Part shown: positions 32,176-41,163 of the stretch, one piece after another
Position numbering within the stretch: position 1 is the first letter of the stretch
How the letters are laid out: each line of letters opens with the position of its first letter
Assembly (NCBI RefSeq): GCF_004115745.1
Contig: NZ_QXIL01000017.1
Span: 1-43,234, forward strand
Direction: 5' to 3'
Length of the DNA stretch: 43,234 nucleotides
DNA from: Levilactobacillus suantsaii
GTDB lineage: Bacteria > Bacillota > Bacilli > Lactobacillales > Lactobacillaceae
Position numbers and translations under genes: made by a program
Notes under the pieces: model-generated
What the model saw: only the letters and a program-made list of their open reading frames with translations
Database searches by the model: none
Told to the model about the DNA's origin: nothing

Positions 32176-33462
32176 ATGTCTGTTGTGATTGAACAAGTTA
32201 AAGCACGGGAAATTTTCGATTCACGGGGAAACCCTACCGTTGAGGTCGACGTCATCCTGTCCGACGGGATTCGGGGTCGCGCGGCGGTCCCATCCGGCGC
32301 TTCCACTGGGGAGAAGGAAGCCGTCGAATTACGGGATGGCGGCGAGCGTCTGCAAGGCAAAGGTGTCGCCACGGCCGTCAAGAACGTGACCACCGAAATC
32401 AACGCGGCGTTACGCGGCGCAGACCCCTTCAACCAGGCCCACGTGGACCAAATCATGATCGACCTCGATGGGACGCCAAATAAAGCGCGTTTAGGGGCTA
32501 ACGCCATCTTGGGTGTCTCCATGGCCACGGCTTGCGCGGCGGCGCTGGAAACCCACCAACCTTTGTACCGGTATTTAGGCGGTGAAGACCTCGAACTGCC
32601 CCAGACCTTCCACAACGTCATCAACGGTGGCGAACACGCCGATAACGGCATCGGCATGCAGGAATTTCTGATCACCGCCGTGGAACGGACTAGCTTCCGG
32701 GACGGGTTCGAAAAGATCGCCAACACCTACCACACCTTAAAGAAGGTCATCGAAGACGCCGGCTTTACTACCGGATTAGGTGACGAAGGGGGCTTTGCGC
32801 CGGACCTTAATTCGTCGGAAGAAGCCTTAAAGATGTTACGGGAAGCCATCGTCAAGGCCGGCTACGAACCCGGCAAGGAAATCGCCATCGCCTTTGATGC
32901 CGCCGCATCGTACTTCTATAACGACCAGACCAAGAACTACGACCTCGAGGGCACGACCTACACGCCGGACGAACTCAGCGACTACTACGGTAAGCTCCTC
33001 GACGAGTTCCCCGAAATCATTTCCGTGGAAGACCCGTACGATGAAAATGACTGGGAAAACTTCGAGAAGTTCACCCAAAAGTATGGTGACCGGGTCCAAA
33101 TCATCACCGATGACAACATCTGCACCAACCCGAAGTTGATTCGTCAGGCCATCAAGGACGGCATGGCCAACGCCATCTTAGTCAAACTGAACCAAATTGG
33201 GACGGTCACCGAAACGCTAGAAGCCATGCGCTTAGCTCGGAAGAACGGCTACAACACCATGATGTCTCACCGCTCCGGTGAGACCGAAGATACCTTCTTA
33301 GCCGACTTCACGGTCGCGACCAATGCCGGACAACTGAAGTCCGGGGCGCCAGCTCGTTCCGAACGGGTCGCTAAGTACAACCAACTCTTACGGATCGAAG
33401 AAGAGTTGGGCCAAGACGGGACTCGGTTAGCGAAGTTCCCCAACGAGGTCGACGCCGATTAA
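32176..33462 (+). CDS. eno: enolase (phosphopyruvate hydratase), divergent form
   Basis: The 428-residue glycolytic enzyme converts 2-phosphoglycerate to phosphoenolpyruvate. The catalytic set is present: SRGNPTVEVDV, the metal-ligand strands AFDAAAS, SVEDPYDE and ITDDN, LVKLNQIGT with the catalytic Lys, and MSHRSGETEDTF. Several normally conserved stretches differ from the usual Gram-positive enolase, such as FHNVINGGEHADNGIGMQEF (for MMNIINGGSHADN) and SGAPARSERVAKYNQ (for SRTDR). It is not beside gap-pgk-tpi, so it may be a second enolase. Shine-Dalgarno AGGGAG precedes ATG. The ATPase gene follows after 49 bp without a clear terminator. Confidence 0.92.
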   Translation: MSVVIEQVKAREIFDSRGNPTVEVDVILSDGIRGRAAVPSGASTGEKEAVELRDGGERLQGKGVATAVKNVTTEINAALRGADPFNQAHVDQIMIDLDGTPNKARLGANAILGVSMATACAAALETHQPLYRYLGGEDLELPQTFHNVINGGEHADNGIGMQEFLITAVERTSFRDGFEKIANTYHTLKKVIEDAGFTTGLGDEGGFAPDLNSSEEALKMLREAIVKAGYEPGKEIAIAFDAAASYFYNDQTKNYDLEGTTYTPDELSDYYGKLLDEFPEIISVEDPYDENDWENFEKFTQKYGDRVQIITDDNICTNPKLIRQAIKDGMANAILVKLNQIGTVTETLEAMRLARKNGYNTMMSHRSGETEDTFLADFTVATNAGQLKSGAPARSERVAKYNQLLRIEEELGQDGTRLAKFPNEVDAD

Positions 33463-33511
33463 CTTCACACTAGACTGTGGGGAGTCTTATTCGTGAAGGA
33501 AGTGACTGGTC

Positions 33512-35800
33512 ATGGAACACCTGACCACTTTTAACGCGACCGGTCTGGCCGCCGCTCAAGTAGCCAAACGGGTCACCACTGACGGGCCCAACGACGTTCC
33601 CGAGACCCCGTTTAGTTTTCCGAAAGCCGTGCTTGCGCGCCTCTGGGAACCCTCGGCGTGGATCTTGGAAGGCGCCCTGGTCTTAGAAATCATCCTGGGC
33701 AAGACTGTTCAGGCCGGTTTCATTTTACTGATGTTGTTGTTCGCCGCCATCGACGGGGCGATTCAAGCCAAACGGGCCACCACCGTGCTTCAGTCCTTGG
33801 CCCACCAACTCACGCCCACGGTGACCGTGAAACGTGACGGGACCTGGCAACAGCGTCCCACTAAAGACCTGGTCGTCGGCGACCTGATTAGTCTCAACCG
33901 AGGCGACTTGGTCCCGGCCGATGCGGAGGTTCTGACCCACCCCTTAGAGCTCAACGAAAGCTCGATCAGCGGGGAAGCCAACGCCCTCACCCGTGATCCA
34001 GGGAGCACGATTTTTGCCGGCACCGAAGTTCTAAATGGCCACGCCCTGGCTACCGTCACCCAAACCGGGGTCAACAGCCGTGCGGGCAAGACCATCAGCC
34101 TGGTCAACCAATCGTCATCCCCGGGACATCTCCAGCGCTTACTGGGTAAGATCATTGGTTACCTGGCGCTACTCGATACGGTACTTGCGGTCATCTTGAT
34201 TGGCGTCGCCCTCTTGCGGGGAGAAAACCTGATTACCATGTTGCCGTTTCTGGCGATGCTCTTCATTGCGACGATTCCGATTGCCATGCCCTCGAGTTTT
34301 GCGGTCGCTAACTCCGTTGAAGCCAAAGTACTCAGCCAAAAACACGTGTTGGTCAGTGATCTAACGGGGATTCAGGAAGCCGCTAATTTAGACTTACTGT
34401 TGGTCGATAAGACCGGGACCATCACGGCCAACCAACCCCAAGTCGTCCAGTTCACAAACCTATCAGCGCTCAGTGACGCCACGCTGATCCAACTGGCAGC
34501 TAGTGCCACGGACCCACGTCATCCGAGTGTTATCGACCAGGCCCTACGCGCTTATGCGGCGGCTCGGCAGTTGACCGCGTTGGTTCCACAGCGCTTCATT
34601 CCGTTTACCGCTGCCACGGGGTATTCTTCAGCGACCGTGGTCACCGCTGACACCACGTTTAACTTGCACCTAGGGGGGTACACCAAGTTAAGTGCGCTGT
34701 TGTCAGACGACATCCCAATCACCGTTGATTTTGCAGCCGGCCGCACCGTTGCGCTGACGGTCAACGATGCGTTAGCAGGTATCTTCGTGTTGCAAGACCA
34801 ACCGCGGCCGGACAGCGCTACGGCAATCCAGACCATCCAACACCGCGGCGTACAGGTCATGATGCTGACCGGCGACAATGTGCGCACCGCCCAAGCAGTG
34901 GCCCAACAAGTCGGTTTGACCGGCCAAGTCGTGAGTTTTGACCACCTCGACCAAGTGGCTGACCCGCACCAGCTCGCCGGCATCGCCGACGTGGTCCCCG
35001 AAAATAAACTCGCCGTCGTGGAACGGTTCCAACAACTAGGCCACGTGGTCGGTATGACCGGTGACGGGGTCAACGATGCCCCAGCTTTGAAACAAGCCGA
35101 GGTCGGCATCGCCGTGGCCAACGCCACCGATCTGGCCAAGCGTGCCGCGAAAGTCGTCTTATTGACGCCGGGGCTGACCGCCTTGACCACCATTCTTGAC
35201 AGCGGCCACCGCGTTTACCAACGGATGATGACCTGGACGATCACCAAACTGTCCCGAACAGCTGAGCTGACGCTATTGTTGACCCTGGGTTACCTGTGGT
35301 TGCGCCACATTCCGTTGGCACTGAACGCTATGATCTTGGTCGCCATTCTAAACGACGTGGTCACCTTGGTCTTAGGGACCGACCACACCATCACCACGGT
35401 TCAACCGGAACACTGGAATTTGCGGCGGCTTAGCCGGTTAGCCGGGGTCCTGGCCGGGAGTTGGACGATCATCGGGCTACTCCTGATGGCTATTCTAAGC
35501 GCAAGTGGTATCCCGACTGGACAGCTCAGCACGGTGCTTTACGTTTACTTGATCACCAGCGCCATGCTGACGATTCTGATGACCCGAACACCACATCACT
35601 GGTGGCAGAGTCAGCCTAGCCGGCCCGTTATGGTGGCTATCGGGACCAACTTAGCCTTGACCATTGGCCTGGCGCTTACGGGATGGGGCGTCACCGCCAT
35701 CACGGTGACGCTGCTGGTTAGCACGCTTGTTGGCACCTTACTGGTTAGTTTGTTGCTCGATATCGGGTACGTGCACCTACAACGACACGATGCATTATGA
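33512..35800 (+). CDS. P3A-type (proton-pumping) plasma membrane P-type ATPase
   Basis: The 762-residue P-type ATPase has an actuator loop SGEA (153-156), TM4 motif ATIPIAMPSS (253-262), phosphorylation motif DKTGT (D299), TGD (453-455) and hinge GDGVNDAP (517-524). The TM6 region VAILNDVVTLVLGTD (D615) matches the P3A proton ATPase ILNDGTIMTIxxD motif, whose Asp is the proton acceptor, so H+ export is the best call. The nucleotide-domain KGA motif reads HLGGYTK, with Leu for the usual Lys. Shine-Dalgarno GAAGGAAG precedes ATG. It probably shares a transcript with enolase. A role in acid tolerance or pH homeostasis is inferred. Confidence 0.85.
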   Translation: MEHLTTFNATGLAAAQVAKRVTTDGPNDVPETPFSFPKAVLARLWEPSAWILEGALVLEIILGKTVQAGFILLMLLFAAIDGAIQAKRATTVLQSLAHQLTPTVTVKRDGTWQQRPTKDLVVGDLISLNRGDLVPADAEVLTHPLELNESSISGEANALTRDPGSTIFAGTEVLNGHALATVTQTGVNSRAGKTISLVNQSSSPGHLQRLLGKIIGYLALLDTVLAVILIGVALLRGENLITMLPFLAMLFIATIPIAMPSSFAVANSVEAKVLSQKHVLVSDLTGIQEAANLDLLLVDKTGTITANQPQVVQFTNLSALSDATLIQLAASATDPRHPSVIDQALRAYAAARQLTALVPQRFIPFTAATGYSSATVVTADTTFNLHLGGYTKLSALLSDDIPITVDFAAGRTVALTVNDALAGIFVLQDQPRPDSATAIQTIQHRGVQVMMLTGDNVRTAQAVAQQVGLTGQVVSFDHLDQVADPHQLAGIADVVPENKLAVVERFQQLGHVVGMTGDGVNDAPALKQAEVGIAVANATDLAKRAAKVVLLTPGLTALTTILDSGHRVYQRMMTWTITKLSRTAELTLLLTLGYLWLRHIPLALNAMILVAILNDVVTLVLGTDHTITTVQPEHWNLRRLSRLAGVLAGSWTIIGLLLMAILSASGIPTGQLSTVLYVYLITSAMLTILMTRTPHHWWQSQPSRPVMVAIGTNLALTIGLALTGWGVTAITVTLLVSTLVGTLLVSLLLDIGYVHLQRHDAL

Positions 35801-35858
35801 GTTAAAAAATCGCCACCGTAACGGTTCGAATGAATCGCTATGGTGGTGATTTTTTAAC
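35801..35858. terminator. bidirectional terminator between the ATPase and FAH genes
   Basis: GTTAAAAAATCGCCACC pairs with GGTGGTGATTTTTTAAC, with A and T runs on both sides. Confidence 0.85.
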
Positions 35859-36659
35859 TTATTGAATGGTCATTTTCAGTGTACCCAAGTGCGTGATGCT
35901 TCCGGTCAACTGGTCACCGGGCTTCAAAAAGAGTGGTGGCTGGTGACCGACGCCGGTTCCACTCGGCGTCCCGGTAAAAATCAAATCGCCAGGTTCGAGG
36001 GCCACAATCGTCGACAGGTAGTGAATCAAATCCGGCACCTTGAAAATCATCTGCCCCAACGGTGCCGACTGTTTCGTCGCCCCGTTCACGATGGTCGTGA
36101 TGACCTCTTGGTCCAGATTGGCCACCTCGTCGAGCGTCGTCAGCCACGGCCCCACCGGCGCGTAGTTTTGAAACGACTTGCCCATGGAAAATTGAGGGTT
36201 GTCGTTCTCAAATTGCACTTCCCGGTCGGATAGATCTTCCCCGACCATCACGCCAGCCACGTGGTCCAGGGCCGACGCCACCGGAATGTCTCGGCCGCCG
36301 TCACCAATCACCACGACCAGTTCCGTCTCCCAGTCGGTCCGGGGGCCGTGGGCGGCCACCGTGACTACTGAGGGCGCCAGCGAACTACTGAACTTGGTAA
36401 AAATGCTGGGTGTCTTGGGTAAATCGATATGGATCTCCGCCGAGTGGTCTTGGTAGTTCATCCCCACCGCAAAAATCTGCCCGGGCGCATGGACTGGTAG
36501 ACCTAAGTCGGCCTGGTCAAAGCGAGTTACGTCCCCTAACTGCAGTTGATTGACGGGCGTCTGGACCGTCTCTAAGACCGTAGCGGCGTTCAACACCGCT
36601 TGGCCGTGCTGATCGTCGGTCACCAAAAATGGTAATCCACGGCGTACCCCAATTTTCAT
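35859..36659 (-). CDS. fumarylacetoacetate hydrolase (FAH) family protein
   Basis: The 266-residue protein has an FAH C-terminal domain. Metal-site and family motifs are GMNYQDHSAE (66-75), DWETELVVVIG (109-119, Glu ligands 111 and 113), GEDLSDREVQFE (140-151, Asp142) and GDLIFTGTPSGTGVG. Members hydrolyse or decarboxylate acylpyruvates and similar diketo acids; the substrate here is unknown. The Shine-Dalgarno is TTGAGGTG. It is monocistronic, convergent with the ATPase gene. No aromatic catabolic genes lie nearby, so an acylpyruvase or oxaloacetate decarboxylase-type housekeeping role is plausible. Confidence 0.87.
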   Translation of the reverse strand: MKIGVRRGLPFLVTDDQHGQAVLNAATVLETVQTPVNQLQLGDVTRFDQADLGLPVHAPGQIFAVGMNYQDHSAEIHIDLPKTPSIFTKFSSSLAPSVVTVAAHGPRTDWETELVVVIGDGGRDIPVASALDHVAGVMVGEDLSDREVQFENDNPQFSMGKSFQNYAPVGPWLTTLDEVANLDQEVITTIVNGATKQSAPLGQMIFKVPDLIHYLSTIVALEPGDLIFTGTPSGTGVGHQPPLFLKPGDQLTGSITHLGTLKMTIQ

Positions 36660-36725
36660 CTTATCACCTCAAGTTTATGGTACCGCTTTCTGGGTGCCGA
36701 GGAAACGTTAAATTTGACCAATTAC

Positions 36726-36778
36726 AAAAGCCGCTAGCAACGCCCCTTCTTCAATTGAAGAAAGGCTTGCTAGCGGCG
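36726..36778 (-). terminator. large palindromic terminator after the aldo/keto reductase pair
   Basis: GCCGCTAGCAA pairs with TTGCTAGCGGC, with an inner TTCTTCAATTGAAGAA palindrome. On the minus strand TTTTGT follows. It lies about 65 bp after the first aldo/keto reductase stop. Confidence 0.65.
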
Positions 36779-36842
36779 GCCTATGAGTTAGCGTTAGTGT
36801 CTCCGTGCCCCATAGTCACTCTGTTGTGGGGCCTACGGTAAA

Positions 36843-37709
36843 TTAATCGTTAGCGTGAACGTCAAAGGCGTTGAGCAACATGTCTTTCGTTCCCGGCGTG
36901 TCAGGATCGTGTTGCCCCTGGCCCTTGTCGAGTTGCCGTAATTGCGCTACTTCATCATCGGTCAAGCTAAAGTCGAAGATGTCGAGGTTGCTCTTGATAC
37001 GGGCTTCGTGGACCGACTTCGGGAAGACGATGATGCCTTCTTGGTGTTCAAACCGCAGGATGATTTGGCCCACGTCCTTATTGTACTTAGCCGCCAGCTT
37101 GGTAATCACGGGTTCTTGTAAGAGGTCTTGGTTTCCCTGACCTAGCGGCGCCCAGGCTTCAAGCTTGACGTCCTTAGGTGCCAAAAGCTTCCGTAATTCG
37201 GTCTGCTGGAAGTACGGGTTGAATTCCACTTGGTTGACGGATGGCAACGTTTCAAAGTCCGGGACGAACTGGTTCCAAATCTTCGGTGTCATGTTGGACA
37301 CCCCAATGGACTTCAGCTTACCCGCCTTTTTCGCAGCTTCCATGGCACGCCAAGCCCCCGGAACATCTCCGTAAGGTTGGTGAATCAGGTAGAGGTCGAT
37401 GTAGTCAAGACCTAATTCGCTCAATGAGCGGTCGATGGCCTTAGTGGCGGCCTCGTAACCGAAGTCTTGGAGCCAGAGTTTACTGGTGACCCAGATTTCA
37501 TCACGCGGAATGCCGCTGTCGCGGATGGCCCGGCCCACTTCGTCTTCGTTGAAGTAAGCGACCGCCGTGTCGATGTGGCGGTAGCCTGCCGCTAAAGCGT
37601 CCTTAACAGCTTGATACGTCGTGCCGTCATCCGGGCTTTGGAAGGTTCCAAAGCCGATGGCTGGAATGGCGTTGCCGTCGTTTAATTGAATCGTTGGTGT
37701 CGTTGTCAT
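36843..37709 (-). CDS. aldo/keto reductase (tandem copy A)
   Basis: The 288-residue NADPH-dependent AKR is a TIM barrel. Catalytic residues appear in HIDTAVAYFNEDEVGRAI (Asp and Tyr), VTSKLW (Lys) and YLIHQPYGD (His). The C-terminal GIIVFPKSVHEARIKSNLDIF is the cofactor phosphate-binding segment. It is homologous along its length to the next upstream gene, from which it is separated by 23 bp, so the pair arose by duplication or tandem acquisition. Shine-Dalgarno AAAGGAG precedes ATG. It probably reduces small aldehydes or ketones (2,5-diketogluconate reductase-like group); the substrate is unknown. Confidence 0.9.
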   Translation of the reverse strand: MTTTPTIQLNDGNAIPAIGFGTFQSPDDGTTYQAVKDALAAGYRHIDTAVAYFNEDEVGRAIRDSGIPRDEIWVTSKLWLQDFGYEAATKAIDRSLSELGLDYIDLYLIHQPYGDVPGAWRAMEAAKKAGKLKSIGVSNMTPKIWNQFVPDFETLPSVNQVEFNPYFQQTELRKLLAPKDVKLEAWAPLGQGNQDLLQEPVITKLAAKYNKDVGQIILRFEHQEGIIVFPKSVHEARIKSNLDIFDFSLTDDEVAQLRQLDKGQGQHDPDTPGTKDMLLNAFDVHAND

Positions 37710-37732
37710 TTCAAAAACACTCCTTTGAAAAA

Positions 37733-38599
37733 TTAGTCGTGTAACTGCTGTAAACTGGACCCAAAAATCTGTTCGATGGTCACCGGATCACGGTGGTCAA
37801 AGAACTGACTCTCCTGGCGGTCCAATCCCGCCAAGGTCGTCATTTCTGTGTCACTCAACTCGAAGTCAAAGACGGCCAGGTTCTCCGCCATACGGTCGGG
37901 GTGCACGGACTTGGGAATCACCGTGATGCCACGCTGGAGCAACCAGCGTAAGATGACTTGCCCCGTGGTCTTACCGTGATCCTGGGCGATTTTTTGGATG
38001 GTCGCATCGGTAAAGATGTCGTGTTTGCCCTCCGCAAACGGTGCCCACGCTTCAACCCGGAGACCCTCGCGTTGGTTGAAGGCAACTTCTTCGGGTTGCT
38101 GGTACCACGGGTTGACCTCGATTTGGTTCAGCACCGGAGCCACACTCATGGTCAATTCCAAGTTTTTCAACTGATCAGCATAAAAGTTCGAGACCCCAAT
38201 GGCCCGAATCTTACCGGCGTGGTAGGCCTCTTCCATGGCCCGCCAAGCGCCCATCACGTCACCATAAGGCTGGTGCAGCAGGTATAAGTCGAGGTAATCG
38301 AGCCCCAACTTTTCTAATGAGGCATCGATGCCCTTTTTGGCCCGGTCGTAAGTGAAATCGGACACCCAGAGCTTCGACGTCACGAAGAACTCTTCGCGGG
38401 GCACGCCACTCTTTTGAATGGCCCGGCCCACCGCGGCCTCGTTTTGGTACGCCGTGGCGGTATCGATCAACCGGTACCCGGCCTTAATCGCGGCCGTGAC
38501 CGCCGCTTCACATTCAGCTAAATCGGGGATTTGAAACACACCAAACCCCAATTGTGGCATTTGGACCCCGTTACTCAGGGTCGTCGTTGGAATCGTCAT
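37733..38599 (-). CDS. aldo/keto reductase (tandem copy B)
   Basis: This 288-residue AKR has the same length as copy A. LIDTATAYQNEAAVGRAI, VTSKLWVSDF, DLYLLHQPYGDVMGAWRAMEEA and GITVIPKSVHPDRMAENL correspond segment by segment to copy A. It is the first gene of the two-gene unit, with AAAGGA as Shine-Dalgarno and a promoter in the 114-bp region shared with the divergent LysR gene. Differences near the substrate loop (C-terminal FFDHRDPVTIEQIFG against copy A) suggest distinct substrates (inference). Confidence 0.9.
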   Translation of the reverse strand: MTIPTTTLSNGVQMPQLGFGVFQIPDLAECEAAVTAAIKAGYRLIDTATAYQNEAAVGRAIQKSGVPREEFFVTSKLWVSDFTYDRAKKGIDASLEKLGLDYLDLYLLHQPYGDVMGAWRAMEEAYHAGKIRAIGVSNFYADQLKNLELTMSVAPVLNQIEVNPWYQQPEEVAFNQREGLRVEAWAPFAEGKHDIFTDATIQKIAQDHGKTTGQVILRWLLQRGITVIPKSVHPDRMAENLAVFDFELSDTEMTTLAGLDRQESQFFDHRDPVTIEQIFGSSLQQLHD

Positions 38600-38629
38600 C
38601 TAATCGTCCTTTCTTGACTGGATGACTTT

Positions 38630-38682
38630 AGTATAATCACAATCGGTTTAATTGAAAATTACCTGTTTGCTATACTAGTATA
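38630..38682. promoter_or_regulatory. divergent promoter region of aldo/keto reductases and LysR
   Basis: For the reductases (minus strand) TTTTCA (38653-38658) and TATACT (38630-38635) are 17 bp apart. A perfect 12-bp palindrome, TATACTAGTATA (38671-38682), lies further upstream towards LysR and may be its operator. Confidence 0.45.
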
Positions 38683-38713
38683 CGAGTAACGTATTCTAAG
38701 GAGCTGAACATCT

Positions 38714-39577
38714 TTGATTGACCTTTATTTATGGATGGAACTCGCCACCTTCGCACGGACTGGCACCCTGGCCCAGACTGCGACGGCCTTGAACGTCACC
38801 CAACCCACGGTCACCCGGGGCATGCAAAAATTGGAAGACTTGCTGGGGGTGACCCTGTTTGACCGTCACCCCAACCGGCTGGCATTGACGCCAACGGGCC
38901 AACTCGCGGCGACTCTGGCCCAACAACTGGTCACGGCTAACGACCAAGCCGTCGCACAGATTCACACCTACGACCAGGAACAACAAACATTCATCATCAA
39001 GAGCACCCTGCCAGGACCGCTCCTACTCATTGACCGCGTCCTCAACACCACCGCTCACCAGACGGAGTTCGACCCCAACTTGGTGCCCGACCAGACGTTG
39101 TTAAGTCACGCCGCCAGCCTGGTATTGTCTAGTCACGGCCTTACGACCAAGCAAATCGAGTCCCAATACCTAGGGACCGAAAGTCTTGCGGTCAACCTGG
39201 ACCAGTTCATGTATCACGCCAACCAGGCCACGATTCGTTTCCAAGAGTTAAGGGGCTTAAGTTTCTTGGTACTCCAAGACATTGGCCAGTGGCGGGACAT
39301 CATCCAAGACCAGATTCCGGGAGCTAACTTCCTTTATCAGGCGGAACATACCGCCTTTACCGAAATCACCCAGTACTCCGACTTTCCGTATTTCAGTACC
39401 AACCTATCGACCGCCATTCCGGCTGACCAGGCAGCTAACGACAACCGCGTGCGCATCCCCATCAGCGATACCGCCGCTCAAATGCCCATCTATGCCAGCT
39501 ATTTGCGGTCCCAACGCCAACGGGTTATGCCGGTCTTAACCATGATTCGTCAAGCTTGGCCGGAAGCAGTGCGTTGA
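38714..39577 (+). CDS. LysR-family transcriptional regulator
   Basis: The 287-residue protein has an N-terminal LysR HTH (residues 1-60; GTLAQTATALNVTQPTVTRGMQKLE). The C-terminal domain is shorter and less typical of substrate-binding folds. The start is TTG at 38714, with AAGGAG 10 nt upstream. It is divergent from the two aldo/keto reductases, which are its probable targets. Its last 28 bp overlap the 3' end of the convergent MFS gene. Confidence 0.87.
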   Translation: MIDLYLWMELATFARTGTLAQTATALNVTQPTVTRGMQKLEDLLGVTLFDRHPNRLALTPTGQLAATLAQQLVTANDQAVAQIHTYDQEQQTFIIKSTLPGPLLLIDRVLNTTAHQTEFDPNLVPDQTLLSHAASLVLSSHGLTTKQIESQYLGTESLAVNLDQFMYHANQATIRFQELRGLSFLVLQDIGQWRDIIQDQIPGANFLYQAEHTAFTEITQYSDFPYFSTNLSTAIPADQAANDNRVRIPISDTAAQMPIYASYLRSQRQRVMPVLTMIRQAWPEAVR

Positions 39578-40965
39578 GCTTTTCGGTGTTGTTGCCAGTA
39601 GTTTATGCAATTGATTATGGCGATACACAGGGCTAATGCCCCGGTCAACCAGAAGTCGACCCGACCACCACGATAAGTCCGGGTCATGAGGCTCCCCTGA
39701 CCTTGATTTTGGAAAATAGCCATCAGCGCCGTCAGGAAGACGACCCCGGTCGCGCCGGCCAGTTGCTGGGTCATGTTGAACAAGGAACTGATATCCGTGG
39801 CAGATTGTAGCGGCACATTAGTCGTTGCGTTGGAAATCGTGTTGGAGAAGCACAGGTTGAACCCGGCCCGTAAAATGATGAAGAACACCATCAACAGGAT
39901 GGCGGTCAGCCAAGGCTGAAAACTGATAAAACTGACCGCTCCGATAATCATTAGGGCACTTCCGGTCAAAACCGGTAAGGCGAATCCCCGTCGATCCGCT
40001 AAGTGACCAGCTAACGGCGAGATCACCGCACCAACCAAGGTTCCCGGTAACAGAATCAAGCCGGCGACTAGTGCCCCGTTCCCCAAGACATATTGGGCGT
40101 AAACAGGAATCACGACGGAAATCCCGATGTTCAAGAATTGTAAGCCAAAGTAGGTGATGGCATCTAAGCGTACCGCGGGGATGCGAAAGACACTCAAATT
40201 GACCAGTCGCGACGTCCCACGATTGTTCTGCCATACAAAGCCGCCAAATAAAATTAGTGCGGCCACTAATAAGCCCCAGAACTCGGCGTGAAATCCATGT
40301 TTGCCGATGACGGAAAAAGCGTAGATCCAGGTCGTCATGGCTAGCGCTAACAGAATAAAGCTGCCCCAACTAAAGGGACTGACGTTGGGCGTCACCTTGC
40401 CGCGGACCCAGAGCTGGCCTCCAATCAGACTGACCAAGCCAAACGGTAATAGGAACCAGAAAATCATCCGCCAACTCATGGTCGACGAGACCAGGCCCCC
40501 GTAAGTTGGGCCCAATGCCGGCGCCAAGGAAATGATCATCCCGGCGATCCCGGTCATCATCCCTAATTTTTGCCGGGGAATCTGGGTAAAAATCAAGTGA
40601 AACAGTAGCGGCGTTGCAATCCCCGTTGCGGCAGCTTGAACTAACCGACCGACCAACAACAAGCCAAAGCTTGGGGCCAGCGCACACACCACGTCACCGA
40701 CCATAAAGAAGACCACGGCCAACGCGTGCAACATTTGCGGTTGGTGTTTCTTTAATAAGTAAGCCGTCGTCCCCATCATAATGGTCACCATCAACAAGTA
40801 AGCCGTGGTGATCCACTGCGTCATGTCCAACGACTGGTGGAATAGCCGGGAAAGCTCCGGATAAGTCACGTTCATCGAGGTCTCGGTCATGATTCCCAGG
40901 AGACTTAACAGCGCTACCGAGCAAATCGCACCCCAGGTTCGGGGCTGAATCTTAGTATCATCCAT
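39550..40965 (-). CDS. MFS transporter, DHA2 (EmrB/QacA-like) family
   Basis: The 471-residue protein has about 14 hydrophobic segments, the DHA2 drug:H+ antiporter layout. MTETSMNVTYPELSRLFH and TQWITTAYLLMVTIMMGTTAYLLKK correspond to TM1 and motif-A regions, and GPTYGGLVSSTMSWRMIFW is motif C-like (GPxxGG). It probably exports toxic compounds or metabolites; the substrate is unknown. Shine-Dalgarno AAGAAGGA precedes ATG. It is transcribed alone, convergent with LysR. Confidence 0.9.
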   Translation of the reverse strand: MDDTKIQPRTWGAICSVALLSLLGIMTETSMNVTYPELSRLFHQSLDMTQWITTAYLLMVTIMMGTTAYLLKKHQPQMLHALAVVFFMVGDVVCALAPSFGLLLVGRLVQAAATGIATPLLFHLIFTQIPRQKLGMMTGIAGMIISLAPALGPTYGGLVSSTMSWRMIFWFLLPFGLVSLIGGQLWVRGKVTPNVSPFSWGSFILLALAMTTWIYAFSVIGKHGFHAEFWGLLVAALILFGGFVWQNNRGTSRLVNLSVFRIPAVRLDAITYFGLQFLNIGISVVIPVYAQYVLGNGALVAGLILLPGTLVGAVISPLAGHLADRRGFALPVLTGSALMIIGAVSFISFQPWLTAILLMVFFIILRAGFNLCFSNTISNATTNVPLQSATDISSLFNMTQQLAGATGVVFLTALMAIFQNQGQGSLMTRTYRGGRVDFWLTGALALCIAIINCINYWQQHRKAQRTASGQA

Positions 40966-41075
40966 ATAGGTTGTCCTTCTTTACACGAAATTAAGTACTC
41001 ACCCATTTTACCCCCCATTTCAAAAATGCGCTAAGGGAAGTCTCGGGCTAATTCCGGATAACTAAGACAAAAATA

Positions 41076-41118
41076 AAAAGGCCTCAACTGGTCGCAATCT
41101 AACCAGCTGAACCCTTTT
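41076..41118. terminator. hairpin terminator upstream of the MFS gene
   Basis: AAAAGG-CTGGT and ACCAG-CCTTTT pair across an 8-nt loop. It would end minus-strand transcripts coming from the decayed secreted-peptide locus. Confidence 0.6.
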
Positions 41119-41163
41119 CACGATGTGTTTGGAGGAACGCATCTTTTTTAAGATTAAGGGTGC

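Noticed and set aside
31862-32196. Overlapping open frames on both strands before enolase
   Set aside because: No ribosome binding sites, no recognisable domain, and one overlaps the enolase start.
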